Source: Symsagittifera roscoffensis (taxonomy: Eukaryota; Xenacoelomorpha; Acoela; Convolutidae). Taken from it: a DNA stretch of 64,000 nt. Below the pieces are notes generated by a model that had not been told where the DNA came from, ran no database searches, and saw only the letters and a program-made list of their open reading frames with translations. The stretch covers positions 34,447,651-34,511,650 of the forward strand of contig NC_087062.1 of the NCBI RefSeq assembly GCF_963678635.1, read 5' to 3'. This document shows, piece by piece, positions 54,242 through 64,000 of this stretch; position 1 is the first letter of the stretch; each line of letters begins with the position of its first letter. The position numbers and the translations under genes were made by a program.

Positions 54242-54455
54242 TGATAAAATGTTTCTTTGTTACAGCTAATTCTACTTATTTACAGATAAAATATGTTTGA
54301 AAAAAGAATTAATCTCAAAGTTAAAACATTAAAAAGTGAGAGACCATTCTCTCCGCCGGAGAGAATGAGCATATCAAGGTCAAAGCTAACTAACCAGTTA
54401 AAGTAATTTGCAGATTAATTAAATGATTAAGAATAGAATGGTATGATTCACAACA
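54242..54455 (-). repeat. Element C 3' LTR
   Basis: 214 bp. On the minus strand it starts TGTTGTGAATCATACC and ends ACATTTTATCA. It is directly preceded by the purine tract ACTAAGGGGAA, which fixes the start. It contains a perfect palindrome (arms ATTCTCTCCG and CGGAGAGAAT) at about 54346-54366. Confidence 0.75.
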
Positions 54456-54466
54456 TTCCCCTTAGT
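54456..54466 (-). promoter_or_regulatory. Polypurine tract of element C
   Basis: The minus strand reads ACTAAGGGGAA immediately before the LTR's TGTTG, the usual plus-strand primer site. A second purine run (TAGGGGGAGAAAAGG) lies about 70 bp upstream. Confidence 0.7.
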
Positions 54467-54898
54467 GGGAAAAAAATTAAACTGCTTCAAAAATAACGTT
54501 AAATATTAACAAGATAACTAACCCTTTTCTCCCCCTAAAGGAGTCTACCAAGGAATGAAAAATTAAAAACTGCCCAATACCACAGTAGAACACAGTAGAA
54601 ATTTTAATACTCCAAAGGAGTGACTGTTTGGTAAGGAATAGCATAATTTATGACTCCGGCGGATTATGGTCAAGACTAGATTAACTGAAAAATAAGGAAC
54701 GTTGATTCCTAACTGCACTGTAAAGAAGCACTTGAGGACCAAGAGAAAACTATCGCTAAAGATAGGAAATATAAACAAGAGTTTGAGTTTTAGTTTACTT
54801 TATCTATCGCCCTCCATGAATTTCTCTAATTCTGCATTAAAGATTTCGCTGTCCAAATCTATAAAGTTGTCGAAACTGTTCACAGCGTATCTTAGGGA

Positions 54899-57070
54899 TT
54901 AGTCAGTGGAAATCAGAGCTATTGGATCTGAAGATGATGAGATCGTCGAGCCAGGTGTACTTTCTTCAGATTGAATGTTGAAAATAGGAGTCTGGATGTC
55001 CGAAGGATTTTTTGTACTGTTTGGTGGAGAGGAGCCAGAACTGTCTTTTTCGTCAAGTGGTATAGGATTTTTTGAGGAGCCAGGTTGATTGTCGTTCTCG
55101 TCTATAATATCTATGTACAACCTTTTACCGTAGAATTGGGAAGGTCCAACATTTCGACTCGAGCGTCTTACAATAAAATCGTTACCGGTAATAGTGGTCA
55201 CCTTTGGATGAATATCCTTAGTGGTAGCATTGTCGTCTGAGGAATCTGCGATTTCAAAAATCGGAAATCCAACCGAATTGTCTACCTCCACTTTCTTACT
55301 TTTATTCGTCGGAGCATTTGAGCTTTCTGTCGTCACTGTAGGGGAGAGTTTTTTTTAGCTGTTTGTGGCATAGTTGTGTTGGGTCCTGCTGGTACTATGC
55401 TGATTGGACATTCCAAAGGATCCATCGTTTGGGGCTGTTTATCTAAAATCTCAGATTTTATGTTAGCTTGAGGTGTTTGAGGATCTAAAGGTGAGGTAGA
55501 CGGTTCATGAAAAGTGTGGTTATCCGAAATGAGGCGTTCTCTAATCATGTCTCTGCAGAGAAAACCACCCGCGATCCACTCGCAATCGCTAATGTCGGAT
55601 GTATCCGACGGAATGAACGTAGATTCATCGCCTGCTAAAAATCAGGTGTTAGAAGTCGAGGCTTTATTTAGGGTTTGTCTGAACTTGTAGGATTTCACTT
55701 GTTGATTGGTCACTCTAGTCATCGTGTTGTTGTCGGAAGTAGCCAGTTCTATCTGCCGTCTTGTTTTAGGGCCTATTTTGTGCGTATGTTTGAGCTTTTG
55801 CTTAGAAGTCTTTCTTGAACCTACTTGAAAATCAGGGTTGATAAATGAAGGGAAAGAAATATTTTCTCTAAAAGAACGGTTTGTAGATGATTTAGACTTT
55901 TGAAATCTACCGTAGATTTTGATGCACTTATAATTTTTTTGGCCAAGTTGTTTGTAGAAGGGATTTCCGTTTATGCTTCGTCCGGTCTTTCGTAGTATTT
56001 TACCTTTAAAAGGACCCTGTAGAGGCAATCGAGAAGAAGAAGGTTTCGAAGCTGGAGGGTAATCTGAATCGTATCCTTTCTCCACTGGTGACTGGTTCTT
56101 CTTTGGAACTAAACTGTCTTTGTAGCCGTCTTCAATCCGGTCATCGGCATTCCAGTCGAGAGTTCTTTCTCTGCTGAAGATTGACTTGCCTTTGTCTAAA
56201 AATCCACCGGATGATTTTCTAGAAGCCAATTGTTTCCAGATCGTATTCGGTTTTCTATTAAAGTGTATTTCGAAAGGTGAGCATTTTAATTTTGATTGAA
56301 AAAGAGAGCGTAAGTTCCACATGATTTTTGAGATAGCGAGTTGTAAAGTAGGTTTTTGTTGATCTAGTGACATTGCTAATTATTTAATTTTTTACAGTAT
56401 GTACAAGTTTTTCTACAAGACCGCAAGAGCGATGGTCCCCAACTGTACAAAATATTAATTTGATGTTAAAAGAATTACAAAACAATTTAACATCCTGACT
56501 AGTAAAGCAGGACGCGTGGTCAACAAGAATAGAATTAGGATTCCCCTTGAGGTAAAAATAATCTTGAACAAATTCGATTAAAGTGTTTGATGAAGTTGTA
56601 GATGTAATTTTAGCCGATGGAAACTTTGAAAATCGGTCGATACAAAATAGAATATATTTATTCGTTTCCCAAGTGTTGTCTATTGGGCCGGCAAAATCAA
56701 GATTAAGTTTCTCATTAGGTTCGGATAATGGTGTAAGTTCGCTAGTTTGAGTAGTAGGTATAATACTTTTTATATTCGTACCAGTTTGAGTGCATTGTGA
56801 ACAGTTAATCCCATGGAAGTAAATCTGACGGTTTATGTGAGGCCACCATATATATTGAGCTAGGTATTTCATACCGAATTGCCCAGGGTGGGATTCGTGT
56901 AAAGTCTTCAATACAGCATTTCGAAGGGTAAATGGGATAACCAATCTTCCATCCATATACAGTAATCCGTCGGATTCGTGAAAGTCTTTAGAGAATTGAA
57001 TTAAGTAATGTGAATTTGCATTAATCCTTTCTACTTTGTTTTGAAGGGCTCTAACGACTGGGCTTAACAT
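54899..57070 (-). pseudogene. pol: Element C integrase and C-terminal pol tail
   Basis: 56384-57070 has the zinc domain (LHESHPGQFGMKY...CSQCTQ) and the core with LDFAGP, VDHASCFTSQD and GLVEKLVHTVKN, D,D(35)E with the correct 35-residue spacing. 55642-56373 continues the C-terminal domain (KCSPFEIHFNRKPNTIW). 55333-55548 and 54899-55336 form a Ser/Pro/Asn-rich tail with RRSSRNVGPSQFYGKR, the kind of basic 'RRSxR..P..YG' motif that ends many gypsy Pol proteins. Breaks are few; the catalytic residues remain. Confidence 0.82.
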
Positions 57071-57499
57071 TTAATCGTCCTCTGTTAAAACGGCGACCAA
57101 CTTGGCATTAAATAGAGAGTTCAAGTCCAAAGGTCTTTCAGGCAATTTTGAATTTTCTCGATATTTGGTCACTAGTTTTTTTTATGTTCGGAAGAAAATT
57201 GGAAATCAATTGTGACCTGTATGCCAGAATTAGAAGAGCTAATTACAATTTGATTATTCGTTTTTTTTCGCTTATTTACAATTTTAAGATCCTTAGGATT
57301 AACAACTAAACTACAATTAATAATTAAGAAATAAAAAAAGCTGAATTTGATAAAGAAGTTTTAGTTGAGTCAATCTTTGAAAAATCCGAAGGAATGCATT
57401 TAGAATTGCAGAGTTCAATTCTATGGTGATTTTGATTGCAAAATGAAATAGATGAATTAATGCATTTAAGAGCTGTGATTATCACGTGATTACGTAAGC

Positions 57500-58770
57500 T
57501 TGTGTAATTGGAATTTTCCAATTTTGCACCAATGGAATTGCATAATGAATTTTCGTTATCCAGCGGATTAAGCGCTTTGTATATTTTTGGTAGTTGCGAC
57601 TAAAAATTCTTCGTCATAATGAGATAGGGAAATTGCTTTTCCCAAAGGAGATCTTGAAATTAGGTCGGTAAAACCCATGTCTTTTCCTGCTAAGTGTTTT
57701 ATTGTGAAATTAAACGGAAAAAGACAATCTACCCATCTTGTTAGACGACTCTGATAAGTTTTGTTTCCATGATTTGGTGATTAAGATGAAAGGAGGGCTT
57801 TATGGTTGGTAATAATTTCGAATTCGGATCCGTAAAGATAATTTTTATAATGTTCTACCGCCCATACAACTCCTAGTAGTTCCAATTCGTTTGTTGAATA
57901 TTTAGATTCATGTGAATTTAAAAATCTTGAGGCAAACGATACTGTTTTCCAGTCATTCCCGTGGAGTTGTTTGAGGAAGGCATCTAACCCATTATGTGAA
58001 GCTTCGTTTTTTACTCTCGTAGAGCGTTTAACATCGAAGTGTGTGTTTTCTGTTAGATTAACTATTTCTAGTTTTATTTTCTCGAACGCTTTTTATGGTC
58101 TTCATTCCACAGAAAAATTGACTTCTTGTTTAAAAGAGGTCTTAGAGGACTTCCGAGGGTGCTAAATTCGGTACAAATTTGATATATTGGTTCATTGACC
58201 CGAAAAATGATCTTAATTCTTTTACGTTTTTTGGAATTGGGATATCTTTGATTGCTTTAGTTTTGTCAATGAAAGGAGGGATTCTTAATTTCGATATTTT
58301 AAAACCAAGCCATTCAATTTCTTTGTGGAAGAATTTGCATTTTGCCCATTAAGCTGAAAAGTTGTAACTATCTGGAGTAGATTAAATTTTATAAACATTT
58401 TTCTTGTGGTCATTAAAACTTCCTTTGGAAGCGACTAAAATGTCTTCAAGGTAACAATTAGTAAAAGGAATTTTTCCGAGTGTTGAGTCCATGACTCTTT
58501 GAAATTCATTTGGCATATCGCCGAGTCCATAAAAACTAGTTAAGAATTGATATGTGCCGGTTTTTGGCTGCTAGTAAAATTGTCTAGAGAAAGTTGACTA
58601 TATGCATTCTTTAAATCTAAGTTGGTAAACCACACTTCTCCGGCGGAATCATTTGAAAGTTGTGATGCTGTGTTATTGACTAATTCGTGATTATTGGGCA
58701 TCTGGTATTTGTTCTTGTAATTTTTTTATTAATGAATTTTGAATCTAGGGCTAACTTTATCGATTTGTCC
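57500..58770 (-). pseudogene. pol: Element C RNase H and reverse transcriptase remnants
   Basis: Reading the minus strand, RT motifs survive in short frames: DLKNAYSQLSL near 58590-58620, and a connection segment. RNase H follows with FASRFLNSHESKYSTNELELLGVVWAVEHYK at about 57830-57970 (cited in part) and FNFTIKHLAGKDMGFTDLISR near 57690. Numerous TAA/TAG/TGA codons and frame changes occur. The YxDD active site is not recognisable by eye. Clearly inactive. Confidence 0.65.
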
Positions 58771-58772
58771 TT

Positions 58773-59468
58773 TTAGCAAGTGATAACTATCGGACTAATA
58801 AATCTGTCCTCGTCACAATTTTCTAACTTTTTATTATGTCGTTCGGATTTGAGTCTATTTAATTCTGTTTTTACTGAGTCGAGTAAGTGTAATGGAACGC
58901 GTCTGCCCTTTAGTTGAATTGGTTTTAGCGGTTCGTGGAAATGCGTTAATTTTGTTTGGTTTCTTATTTTTCCGATCCGAAGTAATAATTGTTTGAAAGT
59001 CTTGGATATCATGTCTATTTCATTCTCTTTGTCAGGTGATGAAAATAAATTGATGGATTTACAAGTATTCTTGTTGGTGAAGAGCGGAAAATGTTTTTGG
59101 GATACTTCGATTCTCAGTTTTGGCAAATTGTCATTTCCCAGGATGTTTCTTTCGTGTCCTTTTGTTAAGAAGAAATGACATTCCCTGTGAGACCATCCAT
59201 TTGAGAAAAAAGGTAAGATTACCTTTCCAGTGATATTGATTGCGTTATCTGTAAACTCACAGTAGAGTTCTTTAGTCGCCTGATCCACTGGATAAATCTT
59301 CACATAAGGGTCTCGTAACTTGAGTTCATGTAAGACATTTTGTTTAAGAAAACTCACAGGACTAGCTGAATCCATTTCGATAATAAAAATAACTTGGTTT
59401 TCTTTTCCTAGGCCGATGTTTAGTAACTTCTTCAATTCTTTTCCTTGGTTGTCGTAGATAGTTGTCAC
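58773..59468 (-). pseudogene. pol: Element C protease and RT N-terminal segment
   Basis: A 231-codon open frame. IFIIEMDSASPVSFL holds a DSA variant of the DSG/DTG protease active site (Ser-Ala for Ser-Gly). RNILGNDNLPKL is the ILG flap-end motif, and the end of the frame is the start of RT (KGRRVPLHLLDSVKTEL, CDEDRFISPIVIT). The next codons beyond are out of frame. Confidence 0.72.
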
Positions 59469-59575
59469 ATTTAATACAGAGTAATCATCGTTATCGCTCT
59501 GTCCGGACTCTGACCATGCGTTGATTACTCCACAGCATTCTCTATTTACACGGTCGTTTTTAGATCCGGTTGATC

Positions 59576-59863
59576 CTAAGGATAATTACAATTTGTATTA
59601 TGTACAATTTGGCTATCCACAATATTTACATTTTTACGGCGTGATTTACAAAGTCTGGTAAAATGTCCTCGATATTTACAAGATGTACAAGTTGTATCTT
59701 TTGCGGGGTATACTGCCAGATGTCCTTTGGAGAAAGTTCGGCGACATTTCATGCAAGTGTTGTTCCTTTCGATGTTTAGGGTGGGTTCTCTTTTTACATT
59801 AAAAAGATTAAAAGAGTTGTTGGAAGAATATCCGTTGGATTTAAAAGTACTCGTCATTTTCAT
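59576..59863 (-). pseudogene. gag: Element C Gag C-terminus with zinc knuckle-like cysteines
   Basis: Frame entering from the gap. It has CMKCRRTFSKGHLAVYPAKD followed by CTSCKYRGHFTRLC, that is C-x2-C...C-x2-C-x4-H-x4-C, a retroviral CCHC knuckle preceded by an additional Cys pair. RNA binding is expected. The rest of Gag is inside or beyond the gap. Confidence 0.65.
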
Positions 59864-59864
59864 G

Positions 59865-60064
59865 NNNNNNNNNNNNNNNNNNNNNNNNNNNNNNNNNNNN
59901 NNNNNNNNNNNNNNNNNNNNNNNNNNNNNNNNNNNNNNNNNNNNNNNNNNNNNNNNNNNNNNNNNNNNNNNNNNNNNNNNNNNNNNNNNNNNNNNNNNNN
60001 NNNNNNNNNNNNNNNNNNNNNNNNNNNNNNNNNNNNNNNNNNNNNNNNNNNNNNNNNNNNNNNN
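59865..60064. other. Assembly gap (200 N)
   Basis: Exactly 200 N within element C. The sequence on the right shows no gag or LTR of element C, so what follows may not be directly adjacent. Confidence 0.98.
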
Positions 60065-60089
60065 AAATCACAGAAGAAATTTTTAAACG

Positions 60090-60575
60090 TTTAGTACCAA
60101 TGAAAAAAGGATTAAAAAATGATACGCATCGCTAAAATTTAGGAAGAAATGTCAGTGTTGTTGATGCTATATCTCATAAAATATATTTTAGTTTAGTTCA
60201 AATTAGCTAAGCTCAATTATTGATCATTTAAGAAAAAATTTTAAGCAGATAAAAATTTGTCAAAAATTTATAAATTTATAAATTTATACTTTATAAATTA
60301 AGTATTGTTTATGGTGCTAAGAATACGTTAGGTTTTAGGAGTAAAGTAAAAACGAAGTCAAAATTTTTGCATATTTGTTGGGTAAAACGACTGAAAGTTA
60401 AGGCTCGTTTAGCAGTTAAGTACCAACGAAAAATGACTACGACATTGCTAAGCACCGCAAAACTTTAGGCGGTACTAGAGATGCTGTATCTCTTTTTAGT
60501 ATGGTTCAAATTATCTTGAGCAGAATGCAGTAGCACGGGGTAAAACAAATAAGCAAAATTGAGTATCTCTAAAAA
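60090..60575. repeat. Two diverged copies of a ~150 bp repeat
   Basis: 60090-60235 and about 60413-60575 share AAGTACCAA.GAAAAA, CGC.AAA.(C)TTTAGG, GATGCT.TATCTC and GGTTCAAATTA..TTGAGC-like blocks in order, about 325 bp apart. A 22-codon frame from 60067 to 60135 (ends NDTHR stop) might be an ORF tail coming out of the gap, but it is too short to judge. Confidence 0.45.
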
Positions 60576-63500
60576 AATGTTGACAATATTTTGTTTTACT
60601 CGCCCCTGCTTTTCTTCCAATTGCTTAGTTTATCTTTTTTTTTTTAGTTTTTGCTATGACACGTCTTCTAAGTTCTTAGAAATTGAAGTTAAGTGCCATT
60701 TTTACCAGTGCCTCAAAAATTAAGTCGAAAGCTAGCCATTTTTCTTGGTACAAAAATTCTGGAGTGATAGCAGGGTTTGGCTCTTCTGATTTTTAAAATT
60801 GGACATTAGGCACAAAGCTTAAACCTTTTGGGCTCCTATTGTCAAAGATAGCTCTATGATTACTCGGCGAAGCCCTGAGAGTTTAAATGGCAGAATTGTT
60901 GTTTTTTTGGCGACTTCAAGGTGATAATTTGCGAACTGAACGTTTTGGGAATATTTCCGATTCTTAGCTGCCCATTACTAAAGAAGTCGTAGAAAATTGT
61001 TCTCAAAAGTGTTTAAAGGCCGTTTGTTTATGGGTTTTTCTTATGGCAAACACTTTTTTCAATATCCCTCTGCGCTCATATAGTGATGGTCATGTTTTGT
61101 TGCACCCTAATCAGATTTGTGAATACTTTAGCAGACATGAGAGCTATAGTATAGTATGGTCGATTCCTTTAGCGATGTTGATAATTGAAAAAGAACGGTT
61201 CTGACTTAGAACGACCTTCAATTTTTTATAAAATTTAACATCGCCAGATTTCGTAATTTATATCAAGAGAATCTATGATTTTCTCGTGGAGAGGGGGCCG
61301 ATTTTCAAAAATTTTTGAGAAAAACAGGCCAAAAAAGTTTTTACGCCATTTTTTGGAAAATTTCTACCAAACAATCGCGTTTTTCGGAGCGCGCTCCCCC
61401 CTTAGAATTAGTATGATTTGGCGCCGTATGCGCCTTTAGAAACATTTTAGGGTCAGTCAGCCAAAAATTGATATCTCAAAATAGTACAAAGGGGGACCCT
61501 TTGGGTCGGCAGGGGGTCGAATCCCTGAGGGGGGAGGGGGGGGGGGGGGTGTCGAATGCCTGAGGGGGGCGTCCGCCCCCCTAAATATGCTGGTGATTTG
61601 TTTGATGTTAGCAGTGCTTTAGGGCCTGTAGTTTTTTTTTTTTAATTAAGGAACTTGTATGATGAACCCAATTTTGAGGCCACACAACTGTGTTCGATAG
61701 GTGCGATTCATTGGATGACAAGAAACTTTCTGTAATGATGAAGTCAAGATAGCCATCTTATATGCAATCTGGGTATTACCAAGCCCCCGTGGCGTTCTCG
61801 GCCCAATAGATTCCGGCTGTAAGCAAAGTAGAGTGTCACTCCAGTGAAAGTTTTTTCAAGAAAGAGGCGTGACTATTTTGGGCGATAAATTATCATATTT
61901 ACGACCAAAATGTGCTTGTGTAGGGTTAGTGATCCTAACAACTTTTTCGCCAAACTCATATTTTGTTCGGGAGTTTAATTTGAGATGTGCGGGCAGTGTA
62001 GCGAAGGTCAATGTGTAGCGCATAGCTTGGTATTGACGAATCAATACGATAAGCAGAAAAGTAAAACAAAATGTCAAGTCCAAAATAAGTCTTCGAAGAT
62101 ATAGTCCCTCTATGGCGGAAAAAGCAAGTGAAGTAGGATCGGCAGACACACCCCCCCCCCCCCAAATGGAAACTAAGGAAGCTGACTTTATGAAACTCGG
62201 AGGATGGATACCAAAGAGATGATTTGACCCGGGTATGCAAAAATCTAGACCCCGCGGACCCCAGTCGCAAGTGATAACTGTTCCGGGAAGTGCAAAAAGC
62301 CCAGTTAGAACTCGGTAACAAGCGATAGAACGAAAATTTAGTATGTAATAGACATAGTTGAGGGAAGCATAAGTTTAGAATCCCAGACCCCCTGGACCCC
62401 TACTTCCGGTGCTATGCCCTATGCAAATAGTCCCCCTTTCTCAACCCCCACTGAACGTAGGGAGCTAAATTTTTATGACATCGGAGGTAGTAACAAGGTA
62501 CATCATTTGTTTTTATTTGAGCCAAATCCAGCATTTGGACGAGAAGCTATTAGCACTTGGGAGGAACATCCGTTAGACCGAAAATAGGCAATTTACCCAA
62601 AATAATGAGTGAAGGCATATCAATTTTATGGTTGCAATGGACGCTAGTCACCAGCCGCAGAAAATAGCCACATAAGATAAAAGCCCTCCGACGGCTCCTT
62701 CAGGTGTTAATAGCCTTCTCCCGTGAAAAGTGGTAATGGACATTAGAAACGAGATAACTTTGGAAGTATTAACGGGATATGGATGAAATTTGGTAGGTAG
62801 GACCCCAATGAAATTATAAACCTGGATATAGAAGGGCGTTTAGTACTAAAGGGCATTTAGGCGTTTAGGACTAAAATTGCATAGAAAACCTTGGGATTAA
62901 CACCAGAAAGTGGCGTATTCCCCGACCCCAGCACTTGGGAACGAGAATCGGTCACCTTACTTCTAATTGGGAGGGAACTTTATTTTTGGGAAATGAAGCA
63001 GAAGCTGATAGATATAAAGCTTTTACGTCGTATCATTGAAGTAGTGGAACTAATTAAAGTGGACTTGGCAATAATTGGATTCAACTTAACTTGGCGAATG
63101 AGCTATTTATAGAAATTCAATCAGACTAAAGAGAAGTAGTCCCAGTGGAAATTGTCGGGATTTGAAAAAAGTATAGGAAGGAATTTCCGACGCTTGGAAT
63201 GAAATAGCGATCCAGAAAAAGGGTATTTCTCTACTTTTTTGAGATCGGATTGTTAATGGGATAATTAAATAACAACCTTGGGTGATTGGCAAATTGAAGA
63301 TGACTCGGTTTGGAGGTGAAATTGGACTTCTTATTTATTTTTACAACTTAGTTAGAGATACCTATAACAAATTTTGAGTTTAGGACTAGTTTTGTCATAG
63401 GGAGATTTCAGTTAAGACCTGGCGAAAGGGGTACCAGAAAAAATGTCAGAACTTGTAAGGACAACATAACTATAACTGAAACTCAAATAGAATAACAGAT

Positions 63501-64000
63501 AGAGATTAGCAAATAGCCTACCCTTAGGCAGAGCTACTATTAAGAGTAATTGGCGGTCATTCAGAGTAGAAAACAGCGATAGCTACTAACGAGAGTAATT
63601 GGGTTCTCATTGTTTAGTTAGAGAACAGTTATACTGAAGTTAGAGTATAGTTGCTTGTCAGAGTCAGAGAACAAGGAACGGTGAAGTTAAAGGGGTCAGT
63701 TAAAGTACCTCAAAAGAATAGTGATCCGTAGCGACACTTTTAACTTTAGCAGGTCAAACTGAAAATGTTTGTGGATTTACGGTGTGTAATTTGTTAATTA
63801 GTATTCTCTAAAAGAAGAGAGAATCGTTAGTTAAATTAGTTGGGATTCGAATTGCAATTAGGCAATTGTGTTTATTGATCGCGGACCCTTTCTTTTCGAT
63901 TAGTTTCTTAGATCATATTCTGGCCACTTAGAGTTTTCTGTATTTTGACCAATGTTTATCTGATTTTAATTACAACGGGAATTTCTTGCGATCGTAAGAG
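60576..64000. other. Degenerate repetitive region without convincing genes
   Basis: Holds a G-rich patch with two GTCGAAT.CCTGAGGGGG units (about 61505-61580) including a run of about 14 G. A C13 run lies at 62149-62161. Blocks at about 62165, 62455, 62740 and 62970 share GGAA(G)CT...TTTATG...TCGGAGG and ACCCC.GGACCCC motifs, suggesting an eroded ~270-bp repeat. Related GAGTAATTGG..CTCATT units occur at about 63540-63640. Short open frames at 61856-62321 and 62891-63112 overlap these repeats and look accidental. Confidence 0.4.

Larger units (their letters stand above)
54242..59864 (-). mobile_element. Element C: second type of Ty3/gypsy retrotransposon, incomplete
   Basis: The 3' LTR (54242-54455), polypurine tract, integrase, RNase H, RT remnants, protease and Gag zinc-knuckle region lie in that order from left to right, thus on the minus strand. 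Beyond 59864 an assembly gap hides the rest of gag and the 5' LTR. The protein sequences are unlike elements A and B, and no env is present. RT is full of stops while protease and integrase keep long frames. Confidence 0.82.

Noticed and set aside
61500-61585. G-rich tract as a functional G-quadruplex or telomeric sequence
   Set aside because: No regular G-tract spacing and no telomere unit; long mononucleotide runs here may partly be sequencing or assembly noise.
61856-62321. Minus-strand frames of 97 and 121 codons
   Set aside because: They overlap each other in different frames, span a C13 run and show no recognisable motif.
1-64000. CRISPR arrays, bacterial operons or phage genes
   Set aside because: No spaced direct repeats of the right size, and introns plus LTR elements show a eukaryotic nuclear origin.

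Overview
This window looks like nuclear DNA of an invertebrate metazoan. It is AT-rich, has GT-AG introns and N-myristoylation/SH3 and EF-hand genes, and is dominated by env-bearing Ty3/gypsy LTR retrotransposons. The species cannot be fixed from the sequence. Env-carrying Ty3/gypsy elements of this sort are known from tunicates, nematodes and insects, among others. Two runs of exactly 200 N (31819-32018 and 59865-60064) are scaffolding gaps of unknown true size.

Layout. (1) 1-11458: a calmodulin/troponin-C-like EF-hand locus (minus strand) with a ~5 kb tandem duplication (about 1463-6478 and 6482-11458). The unit ends 0.3 kb inside element A, so the duplication is younger than the insertion of A. 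(2) 10755-29462: element A, an 18.7 kb Ty3/gypsy provirus on the minus strand. It has 405/409 bp LTRs (about 93% alike), a 4-bp TTTT target-site duplication and a primer-binding site. It carries a ~500-codon ORF upstream of the capsid region, Gag, protease, RT-RNase H, integrase, Env, and a second ~600-codon ORF between env and the 3' LTR. All reading frames are broken by frameshifts and, mostly, TAA stops. (3) 29463-39186: host DNA with the 5' end of a plus-strand myristoylated SH3 (Src-like) gene running into a gap. It also holds the one complete EF-hand gene (exons 1-3 at 37593-38535, last exon at 32366-32503), a TTGCGAC minisatellite, a 0.9 kb tandem repeat, and a segmental copy of window positions 1-2790. 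(4) 39187-54106: element B, plus strand, a relative of A. It has a 1.1 kb 5' LTR, the same primer-binding core, and a 1.2 kb leader array of GTTTCA motifs. It encodes gag (interrupted by a solo LTR of family A), pol and env. It also carries an unrecognised family of ~90-residue ORFs: two tandem copies before gag and about six after env. Its 3' end is lost. (5) 54242-59864: element C, a different Ty3/gypsy element on the minus strand with a 214 bp LTR. It is cut by the second gap. (6) 60065-64000: degenerate repeats and no convincing gene.

Order of events inferred: A inserted into an EF-hand locus; that locus was then tandemly duplicated, copying A's 3' end with it; B inserted into another copy of the locus; a family-A LTR landed in B's gag; C inserted into a short host repeat next to B's broken 3' end. 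The least expected features are the small-ORF family flanking B at both ends, the two large accessory ORFs of A, the covarying palindrome in the family-A LTR and the motif array in B's leader.
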